Assembly: GCF_021155765.1 (NCBI RefSeq)
Contig: NC_060112.1
Span: forward strand, 9,362,001 to 9,426,000
From: Diprion similis
Lineage: Eukaryota > Arthropoda > Insecta > Hymenoptera > Diprionidae
DNA length: 64,000 nucleotides
Direction of reading: 5' to 3'
Below the pieces are notes generated by a model that had not been told where the DNA came from, ran no database searches, and was given only the letters and a program-made list of their open reading frames with translations. A program made the translations under genes and the position numbers. Below, one piece after another: positions 51,901-62,400 of the stretch (position 1 is the stretch's first letter; each line of letters starts with the position of its first letter).

Positions 51901-52236
51901 CGTGCATAAATATTTTACTTATGAATAAAAATTTTTTTTATTGATATGCTAATTGTTATACTGAGCATTGTCATGAGAAGCTTTAAATTCCAGGAATGCT
52001 TACAGTTGTGATAGCGAACTCGATTACCTTCATGCTTCGCTTGAAAGTAATTAATCGATCGAGATTTTATAAAATAATATTGAACCTGAATTCTAGTAGT
52101 GTACAACATTCTAGTTAACCAAACAAATGAATTCTCATTACAGACACGGCTAAAATATTGATTAGTATAACGTGCGGTGTACTTTGTTGAAGTAGTCATT
52201 AAAGAAATTAGTAAAAGTTATCTCATTGAAATTTCA

Positions 52237-53755
52237 TTAATTTATAGATGATAAAACAGCTTTGCTGCACTTCTCTATCACCTGACACGCATGTTTTATT
52301 TCCATGTCCTCTAAGACTACAGACACACAAATTCTCAAGCTTGATCTGGGGAGAGTTGTCTCTGTTTCCAGATATGCAGATACTACAACAGCAATGTTGT
52401 TGTCAATGCACTTATCTGAGATAAGATTTAGCAGTTCCCGCTCATCTGCATGGTTCGGTATCTCCTTGAGATACAAATGTTTAACTGGAGATTCAGCAAA
52501 GCCCGATAAATGAAAACTAGTTAATTCTCTAAGTCTGGCATCAAACTGCAGACATTTTTGTTTAAGTGTATCAAATATTCCAGGGTTGCGTTCCATTATT
52601 TGAAGCGACTTTGTTGCCGCAGATGTTAAAAATGGAGGTAGAGAAGCAGAGAAACAATATCCAAGACCAGACAGTCGCTGGTGCTCGATGATGTATGATG
52701 AACCAACGCAAAAACCTCCGATTGATGCCACAGCCCAATCCAAGGATCCTGAAAAGTAAAATCAACACGAAAATTTGATTAATTACTTATTCCTAGTTTC
52801 AGCGAGTTGCTTTCCTCAATGCATTAAAAAAGTTTCAAAAATACTTACCCATTATCATATCTATTTCATGTCTGGGGACTCCAAAGTGCTCTGTAACTCC
52901 CCTACCGTGTTTACCAAGAACTCCAAATGAGATGGACTCATCGATGAATATTCGTAATTTGTATTCCCTGGATAATTTGACCAAATCTGGCAATGGACAA
53001 ATTTCTCCAGTATTCATATAAATTCCTTCAACAATTAGAAACCTTCGAATCTTGGCAGCTTTTTGAGGATTTTTTTTGTCTTCCTCGGCTTGCTGCGTTA
53101 ACAAATTTTTCAAGTCATCTGTGTCATTGTGCTTGAAGTACTTAATGTTGGATCTTGAAGCATCAAGACCTTTCTGAATAGAAAAATTAATCTTTTCATC
53201 GACAAACACCAAGTCTCTGCGTTTGCAGTAAGCTGGAATGGCGGAAGCAATTGTGGTAAATCCGTAAGAATAAACAATAGCCTCTTCAGATTCCATGAAC
53301 TTGGCTAACTTTTCCTCTAATTCTAAATGGACGTCAACAGTGCCATAAAAGCCTCGGGGTCCGCAAGAACCAACTCCATATTTTTCAATTGCTGCGATAG
53401 CGGTATCCTCAATCTCTGACGAACCCACAAATCCCAGATAATTGTGTGTCCCTAAGTTGAGACAATCCTTGCCATTGACAGTAATCCGTTTGCCAACTTT
53501 GGTTGAGACCAGTTTGGGCTTCAGAGCATGGTGATACTTCTTTTCGATCGAATTTACCAATGGCTCTGGTTGCCAGTTAGCTATCTTTCTTTCCACCTCA
53601 TCGTTGGACAATTCTGGCAGTTGGCGATTATTATACCGTCTTTTCGCAGTCAGCCATGCAAACCAGAGTAACACAAATGCTCCTAATAGAAGATGGTACT
53701 GCGGTATAGTACTCAGCAAATCCACTGACTCAAGAAATATGAATTTAGATGACAT
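52237..53755 (-). CDS. SPTLC1: Serine palmitoyltransferase subunit 1
   Basis: Exon 1 is 53755-52849 and exon 2 is 52748-52237 on the minus strand (phase 1 join). The Met at 53755 gives 472 residues, matching the family length of about 473; an in-frame Met at 53788 would add 11. With SPTLC2 it forms the ER enzyme that condenses serine and palmitoyl-CoA, the first step of sphingolipid synthesis. An N-terminal membrane segment (LLLGAFVLLWFAWL, about aa 20-34) precedes the alpha-oxoamine synthase fold. GVGSCGPRGFYGT contains the Cys altered in human HSAN1 neuropathy, here intact. IFIDESISFGVLGKHGRG and ASIGGFCVGSSY follow; as expected for subunit 1, the PLP-binding Lys of the catalytic paralogue is missing. 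The gene reads away from the satellite array, so its promoter faces it. Confidence 0.96.
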
Positions 53756-53788
53756 TGTTATTGTTTCAGACACTCCTTCTAAACTCAC

Positions 53789-54730
53789 TAACTCTCCGAA
53801 TCCTGATCACAATAGCCGCTAGTGCTCGTTACTACACACGACGTACAGTGCTCAGTACAGATTAGTTGTCAATCACTCATTGTATACGTTAGAAATTTTT
53901 TAGGCTTATCGCGGGGCTCGGTTCTACGGTAAAATGTCTAAAGTTAACCAATAATACTTGGGACACCGTGATTTCGATAAGCGCCCAAGGCCACACCGCC
54001 CAGGGGCGTCTATGTCAATTAAGAACCTTTGTAGGTTTAATTATAACTTGCTTTTGCAGTCAGCCATCCTTGCCACACGTTAACGCCTTGACATGCACTA
54101 AGATTCTAAGCGGCCAATTTTTTCGACAAATTTGTTACGTTGGCAATGCAGATGTATACTTGTATGCCACACTTGTATGATTGTGTTTCTCCCACCAAGT
54201 CGCCGATTTGAGTGAGAGGGTCCGCTCCAGCTGTTGCACTCTTTTTCTAGTTATGGCTTCAGCTCGTTGCACAGATCGCGCAGTTTACAAAGTCCGTTTT
54301 CAGTTTTCGTAGGAAGTAATCTCCGTACGGTACCACCTTGTTATTGGTTGCATCTAAAACGAATACCAGTCAAGCTCCCCTTCACGTGTATCGGATTGAC
54401 TGACCGTAAAACGATTCGGTACGAGGTTAAAGTTTGCATTGGTTAGACTCTACTGAAACAGATTGAACGAAAGCGTCATTAGACAGCGTTGTAAACCATA
54501 TCACAGATTCCCCATTCTCCAACTTCCTATTGAGGCGATTGCGGTTACGCCCTCCTTGGCGGTAGAAGACCTATGTGTGCTACTGCAGGCCGGTCGCTAC
54601 AGGCCGAACCTGAATTGCCAACACGACCAACTGATCCCAAATTTTAGTCGTTTCAAAATTAGGGATTACATGCGTACAGTCCCTTAAAGAAGATCGCTAA
54701 GAATTATTGTCGTATACATAGATCGGGATA
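53789..54730. other. SPTLC1 upstream region
   Basis: The GC-richer sequence at 53790-54600 must hold the minus-strand promoter. A CCAAT-type motif occurs on the reverse strand (attggttg, about 54335). Three short plus-strand frames (53968-54687) have no recognisable content. The degenerate satellite begins right after this region. Confidence 0.4.
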
Positions 54731-54739
54731 CTGCCGTGG

Positions 54740-55370
54740 CGAATTTTCTCTGTATTTTCGATGTATTTCCTCGGATATTGGTTTGCTACTGTTCTGAATG
54801 CCTTCTTCACTTTTTTGAAGGTCCAATTAATCCAGATGAGTTCGTTCAAATCGGTTCGAATCCAAAAGATGTTTGGACAAAAAAACCGTAAGACCTAACG
54901 CCTTTGAATTTTTGCGGATAATGTGAAAAAAAATTTTAAAATGCTGTGACCAATTCTTTGACGTGCTATATCAACGTAATTTTACAAGCGGAATGAATTG
55001 CACCTAGTTCGAGTACGCTGCGAGCAACGAATCAGGTGTTCAAGCTAAGAGCGAAAGATTTTGTGTAATTTTCTCTGATGTTAGTGCCACGCTCTTTTTG
55101 ATGTATTTTCTGCGTTCTGGGGGTCCAATTAGTCGATGGAGACTCACACCAATCGAATCCGAGACAAAAGATTCTTCGGCCAAAAAAAAAGTAAGGCTTA
55201 TTAGAGTTTTTATGAAAAATTCGGCAATTTTGAAAAATGATGTGAACAATTCTTTTATGCACTACTCCAACATAGATTTTCGAGAGTAATCGATTGGGCG
55301 CAGTCCCGATTCCCTGCGACCAAGAGATAAAGAGTTACAGCCAAAACATAAAATTTTCAGATGGTTTTCG
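54740..55370. repeat. Degenerate 312-bp-type satellite monomers (array edge)
   Basis: At least two strongly diverged copies align with the main monomer. Shared landmarks are aacgtaattttacaagcggaa (about 54974), tacgctgcgagcaacg (about 55014), ttttgatgtattttctg (about 55096) and cgagagtaatcgatt (about 55280). The spacing of the equivalent ctgcga landmark is 296 bp rather than 312. This is the decayed left margin of the array. Confidence 0.8.
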
Positions 55371-55820
55371 AAAAGGTGGGGAAGGAGAATCACAAATTCA
55401 TAGCTACTAAGTTTCAGCTGTTTATTCAATATGCCTTACATCTATTACAAGTGTTCAAGTGTTTGTGTGTAGTAATTCAACATGTTAACATATAGAATTG
55501 AGGTGAAAAACAAAGAGAAATAGAAAAATACACTTTAAAATTATTGCATGAGAAATCTAAGATTTATAAGAGGAAATGAATGTGACATGGGGATCGACTG
55601 AGAGGAATTTCAAAAATACTATGTCAGACCATCATTATCATAGTTTTAACATACAGCTGAAATGGTGGCCTGGTAGTGGAGCAACGCGCCTCTGCACAAT
55701 ACGATATGTGATGTGCTATATTGTATTGTCTCTATTTCACATAAGAGGGATTTGGATGGTGAAACATGAATTCTGATTGTATGTACATACATACGTCCGT
55801 TGTGTTTCCTTACCCTAGTC
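55371..55820. other. Unrelated sequence interrupting the satellite edge
   Basis: About 450 bp without satellite landmarks separates degenerate copies on both sides. It has no long reading frame or clear TIR. Either an insertion or a stretch too decayed to recognise. Confidence 0.45.
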
Positions 55821-56400
55821 AGTTCCTGCTCAACATCTCTTTTTCACACTATTATCGGATCGATAAGTCAGAATTAGGTCACACCAATCGATACTGTAAA
55901 AGAAAATTATAAGCTGGGGAAAAAGGTGGGGCTAACTACTTTGGATTTGTAGTAAAAATTTCAACAAATTTATAAGAATGCTAAGAACCTTTGTTTCATG
56001 AACTATTCCGACGTAATATTTCGAGAAAAATCGATTTTACAAAGTCCTGATACGCTGCGAGCAACGCATGAAAAGTTGGCACCGAAAAACAAAATACTTT
56101 ATGTTGTCATTTCTCTGCTGCAGGTCTTTCTACCGTCATTTCTCTGCTAGTGTACATACGCTATTTTTTGTGTGCTTTCTGAGTTCCTGGGGGTCCTATG
56201 ACTCTAGAAATGGTCATACTAATCGATTCCAAGACAAAAAAATTTTCGGCTCCGAAAATTACCAAAGAAATAAGGCTAACCCATTTGGATTTTTTGCGGA
56301 AATTTCGAAGATTCCGAAAAGCACTGCAATAAATTCTTTCAGGCACTATTCCGACGTAATTTTGCGAGAGGAATCGATTGAACGCAGTCCCAATACGCTG
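55821..56400. repeat. Diverged satellite copies, one with an internal duplication
   Basis: Landmarks such as tattccgacgtaat, gatacgctgcgagcaacgca (about 56049) and caatacgctgcgagc (about 56391) are present but 343 bp apart. Part of the excess comes from a local duplication of gtcatttctctgct (56105-56119 and 56134-56148). Confidence 0.8.
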
Positions 56401-59400
56401 CGAGCAACGCATCAAAAGTTACAGCCAAAAAACTCATGATTTTCATCGCCATTTCTCTGCTGCTGGTCCTACGCTCTTTTTGATGTGTTTTCTGAGTTCC
56501 TGGGGGTCGAATTACTCTAGGAATGATCATACAAATCGATTCCAAGACCAGAAATTTTCGGATCCAGAAATGACCCAAAAAGTAAGGCTAACCCCTTTGG
56601 ATTTTTGTCGAAAATTTCGATGACTTTGAAAAGTGCTGCAATTAATTCTTGAAAGCACTATTTCGACGTAATTTTTCGAGAGGAATCGATTAAGCGCAGC
56701 CCCAATACGCTGCGAGCAACGCATCAAAAGTTACAGCCAAAAAACTCATTATTTTCATCGCCATTTCTCTGCTGCTGGTCCTACGCTCTTTTCGATGTGT
56801 TTTCTGAGTTCCTGGGGCTCGAATTACTCTAGAAATGATCATACAAATCGATTCCAAGACCAGAAATTTTCGGCTCCAAAAATGACCCAAAAAGTAAGGC
56901 TAACCCCTTTGGATTTTTGTCGAAAATTTCGATGACTTTGAAAAGTGCTGCAATTAATTCTTGAAAGCACTATTTCGACGTAATTTTTCGAGAGGAATCG
57001 ATTGAGCGCAGCCCCAATACGCTGCGAGCAACGCATCAAAAGTTACAGCCAAAAAACTCATTATTTTCATCGCCATTTCTCTGCTGCTGGTCCTACGCTC
57101 TTTTCGATGTTTTTTCTGAGTTCCTGGGGGTCGAATTACTCTGGCGATGGTCATATAAATCGATTCCAAGACCAGAAATTTTCGACTCCAGAAATGACCC
57201 AAAAAGTAAGGCTAACCCCTTTGGATTTTTGTCGAAAATTTCGATGACTTTGAAAAGTGCTGCAATTAATTCTTTAAGGCACTATTCCGACGTAATTTTG
57301 CGAGAGGAATCGATTAAGCGCAGTCCCAATACGCTGCGAGCAACGCATCAAAAGTTACAGCCAAAAAACTCATGATTTTCATCGCCATTTCTCTGCTGCT
57401 GGTCCTACGCTCTTTTTGATGTGTTTTCTGAGTTCCTGGGGGTCGAATTACTCTAGAAATGATCATACAAATCGATTCCAAGACCAGAAATTTTCGACCC
57501 CAAAAATGACCCAAAAAGTAAGGCTAACCCCTTTGGATTTTTGCCGAAAATTTCGATGACTTTGAAAAGTGCTGCAATTAATTCTTTAAGGCACTATTCC
57601 GACGTAATTTTGCGAGAGGAATCGATTAAGCGCAGTCCCGATACGCTGCGAGCAACGCATCAAAAGTTACAGCCAAAAAACTCATTATTTTCATCGCCAT
57701 TTCTCTGCTGCTGGTCCTACGCTCTTTTTGATGTGTTTTCTGAGTTCCTGGGGGTCGATTTACTCTGGAGATGATCATACAAATTGATTCCAAGACCAGA
57801 AATTTTCGGCTCCAAAAATGACCCAAAAAGTAAGGCTAACCCCTTTGGATTTTTGCCGAAAATTTCGATGACTTTGAAAAGTGCTGCAATTAATTCTTTA
57901 AGGCACTATTCCGACGTAATTTTGCGAGAGGAATCGATTAAGCGCAGTCCCAATACGCTGCGAGCAACGCATCAAAAGTTACAGCCAAAAAACTCATGAT
58001 TTTCATCGCCATTTCTCTGCTGCTGGTCCTACGCTCTTTTTGATGTGTTTTCTGAGTTCCTGGGGGTCGAATTACTCTAGTAATGATCATACGAATCGAT
58101 TCCAAGACCAGAAATTTTCGGCCCCAACAATGACCCAAAAAGTAAGGCTAACCCCTTTGGATTTTTGCCGAAAATTTCGATGACTTTGAAAAGTTCTGCA
58201 ATTAATTCTTTAAGGCACTATTCCGACGTAATTTTGCGAGAGGAATCGATTAAGCGCAGTCCCAATACGCTGCGAGCAACGCATCAAAAGTTACAGCCCA
58301 AAAACTCATGATTTTCATCGCCATTTCTCTGCTGCTGGTCCTACGCTCTTTTCTATGTTTTTTCTGAGTTCCTGGGGGTCGAATTACTCTAGAAATGATC
58401 ATACAAATCTATTCCAAGACCAGAAATTTTCGGCCCCAAAAATGACCCAAAAAGTAAGGCTAACCCCTTTGGATTTTTGCCGAAAATTTCGATGACTTTG
58501 AAAAGTGCTGCAATTAATTCTTCAAGGCACTATTCCGACGTAATTTTGCGAGAGGAATCGATTAAGCGCAGTCCCGATACGCTGCGAGCAACGCATCAAA
58601 AGTTACAGCCAAAAAACTCATTATTTTCATCGCCATTTCTCTGCCGCTGGTCCTACGCTCTTTTTGATGTGTTTTCTGAGTTCCTGCGGGTCGATTTACT
58701 CTAGAGATGATCATACAAATTGATTCCAAGACCAGAAATTTTCGGCTCCAAAAATGACCCAAAAAGTAAGGCTAACCCCTTTGGATTTTTGCCGAAAATT
58801 TCGATGACTTTGAAAAGTGCTGCAATTAATTCTTTAAGGCACTATTCCGACGTAATTTTGCGAGAGGAATCGATTAAGCGCAGTCCCAATACGCTGCGAG
58901 CAACGCATCAAAAGTTACAGCCAAAAAACTCATGATTTTCATCGCCATTTCTCTGCTGCTGGTCCTACGCTCTTTTTGATGTGTTTTCTGAGTTCCTGGG
59001 GGTCGAATTACTCTAGTAATGATCATACGAATCGATTCCAAGACCAGAAATTTTCGGCCCCAAAAATGACCCAAAAAGTAAGGCTAACCCCTTTGGATTT
59101 TTGCCGAAAATTTCGATGACTTTGAAAAGTTCTGCAATTAATTCTTTAAGGCACTATTCCGACGTAATTTTGCGAGAGGAATCGATTAAGCGCAGTCCCA
59201 ATACGCTGCGAGCAACGCATCAAAAGTTACAGCCCAAAAACTCATGATTTTCATCGCCATTTCTCTGCTGCTGGTCCTACGCTCTTTTCTATGTTTTTTC
59301 TGAGTTCCTGGGGGTCGAATTACTCTAGAAATGATCATACAAATCGATTCCAAGACCAGAAATTTTCGGCCCCAAAAATGACCCAAAAAGTAAGGCTAAC

Positions 59401-62400
59401 CCCTTTGGATTTTTGCCGAAAATTTCGATGACTTTGAAAAGTGCTGCAATTAATTCTTCAAGGCACTATTCCGACGTAATTTTGCGAGAGGAATCGATTA
59501 AGCGCAGTCCCGATACGCTGCGAGCAACGCATCAAAAGTTACAGCCAAAAAACTCATTATTTTCATCGCCATTTCTCTGCCGCTGGTCCTACGCTCTTTT
59601 TGATGTGTTTTCTGAGTTCCTGGGGGTCAAATTACTCTAGAGATGATCATACAAATTGATTCTAAGACCAGAAATTTTCGGCTCCAAAAATGACCCAAAA
59701 AGTAAGGCTAACCCCTTTGGATTTTTGTCGAAAATTTCGATGACTTTGAAAAGTGCTGCAATTAATTCTTTAGAGCACTATTTCGACGTAATTTTGCGAG
59801 AGGAATCGATTAGGCGCAGCCCCAATACGCTGCGAGCAACGCATCAAAAGTTACAGCCAAAAAACTCATTATTTTCATCGCCATTTCTCTGCTGCTGGTC
59901 CTACGCTCTTTTCGATGTTTTTTCTGAGTTCCTGGGGGTCGAATTACTCTGGCGATGGTCATATAAATCGATTCCAAGACCAGAAATTTTCGGCTTCAGA
60001 AATGACCCAAAAAGTAAGGCTAACCCGTTTGGATTTTTGTCGAAAATTTCGATGATTTTGAAAAGTGCTGCAATTGATTCTTCAAGGCACTATTCCGACG
60101 TAATTTTGCGAGAGGAATCGATTAAGCGCAGTCCCAATACGCTGCGAGCAACGCATCAAAAGTTACAGGCAAAAAACTCATGATTTTCATCGTCATTTCT
60201 CTGCTGCTGGTCCTACGCTCTTTTTGATGTGTTTTCTGAGTTCCTGGGGGTCGAATTACTCTAGAAATGATCATACAAATTGATTCCGAAACCAGAAATT
60301 TTCGGCTCCAAAAATGACCCAAAAAGTAAGGCTAACCCCTTTGGATTTTTGCCGAAAATTTCGATGACTTTGAAAAGTGCTGCAATTAATTCTTTAAGGC
60401 ACTATTCCGACGTAATTTTGCGAGAGGAATCGATTAAGCGCAGTCCCAATACGCTGCGAGCAACGCATCAAAAGTTACAGCCAAAAAACTCATGATTTTC
60501 ATCGCCATTTCTCTGCTGCTGGTCCTACGCTCTTTTTGATGTGTCTTCTGAGTTCCTTGGGGTCGAATCACTCTGGCGATGGTCATATAAATCGATTCCA
60601 AGACCAGAAATTTTCGGCTCCAGAAATGACCCAAAAAGTAAGGCTAACCCCTTTGGATTTTTGTCGAAAATTTCGATGACTTCGAAAAGTGCTGCAATTA
60701 ATTCTTCAAGGCACTATTCTGACGTAATTTTGCGAGAGGAATCGATTAAGCGCAGTCCCAATACGCTGCGAGCAACGCATCAAAAGTTACAGCCAAAAAA
60801 CTCATGATTTTCATCGTCATTTCTCTGCTGCTGGTCCTACGCTCTTTTTGATGTGTTTTCTGAGTTCCTGGGGGTCGATTTACTCTAGAGATGATCATAC
60901 AAATTGATTCCAAGACCAGAAATTTTCAGCTCCAAAAATGACCCAAAAAGTAAGGCTAACCCCTTTGGATTTTTGCCGAAAATTTCGATGACTTTGAAAA
61001 GTGCTGCAATTAATTCTTTAAGGCACTATTTCGACGTAATTTTGCGAGAGGAATCGATTGAGCGCAGTCCCAATACGCTGCGAGCAACGCATCAAAAGTT
61101 ACAGCCAAAAAACTCATGATTTTCATCGCCATTTCTCTGCTGCTGGTCCTACGCTCTTTTCGATGTTTTTTATGAGTTCCTGGGGGTCGAATTACTCTGG
61201 CGATAGTCATATAAATCGATTCCAATACCAGAAATTTTCGGCTCCAGAAATGACCCAAAAAGTAAGGCTAACCCCTTTGGATTTTTGTCGAAAATTTCGA
61301 TGACTTTGAAAAGTGCTGCAATTAATTCTTTAAGGCACTATTCCGACGTAATTTTGCGAGAGGAATCGATTAAGCGCAGTCCCAATACGCTGCGAGCAAC
61401 GCATCAAAAGTTACAGCCGAAAAACTCATGATTTTCATCGTCATTTCTCTGCTGCTGGTCCTACGCTCTTTTTGATGTGTTTTCTGAGTTCCTGGGAGTC
61501 GATTTACTCTAGAGATGATCATACAAATTGATTCCAAGACCAGAAATTTTCGGCTCTAAAAATGACCCAAAAAGTAAGGCTAACCCCTTTGGATTTTTGC
61601 CGAAAATTTCGATGACTTTGAAAAGTGCTGCAATTAATTCTTTAAGGCACTATTCCGACGTAATTTTGCGAGAGGGATCGATTAAGCGCAGTTCCAATAC
61701 GCTGCGAGCAACGCATCAAAAGTTACAGCCAAAAAACTCATGATTTTCATCGCCATTTCTCTGCTGCTGGTCCTACGCTCTTTTTGATGTGTTTTCTGAG
61801 TTCCTGGGGGTCGAATTACTCTAGTAATGATCATACGAATCGATTCCAAGACCAGAAATTTTCGGCCCCAAAAATGACCCAAAAAGTAAGGCTAACCCCT
61901 TTGGATTTTTGCCGAAAATTTCGATGACTTTGAAAAGTTTTGCAATTCATTCTTTAAGGCACTATTCCGACGTAATTTTGCGAGAGGAATCGATTAAGCG
62001 CAGTCCCAATACGCTGCGAGCAACGCATCAAAAGTTACAGCCCAAAAACTCATGATTTTCAACGCCATTTCTCTGCTGCTGGTCCTACGCTCTTTTTGAT
62101 GTGTTTTCTGAGTTCCTGGGGGTCGATTTACTCTAGAGATGATCATACAAATTGATTCCAAGACCAGAAATTTTCAGCTCCAAAAATGACCCAAAAAGTA
62201 AGGCTAACCCCTTTGGATTTTTGCCGAAAATTTCGATGACTTTGAAAAGTGCTGCAATTAATTCTTTAAGGCACTATTTCGACGTAATTTTGCGAGAGGA
62301 ATCGATTGAGCGCAGTCCCAATACGCTGCGAGCAACGCATCAAAAGTTACAGCCAAAAAACTCATGATTTTCATCGCCATTTCTCTGCTGCTGGTCCTAC

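Noticed and set aside
54850-54866. ggttcgaatcc, a perfect-looking tRNA B-box
   Set aside because: No A-box, cloverleaf or terminator surrounds it, and it aligns with the variable aaatcgattcc part of the satellite monomer, so it is a chance match in a degenerate copy.
59656-60183. 175-codon open frame in the satellite
   Set aside because: It spans nearly two 312-bp monomers in the same phase and its two halves are copies of each other. The repeat explains it; there is no start context, splice signal or domain.
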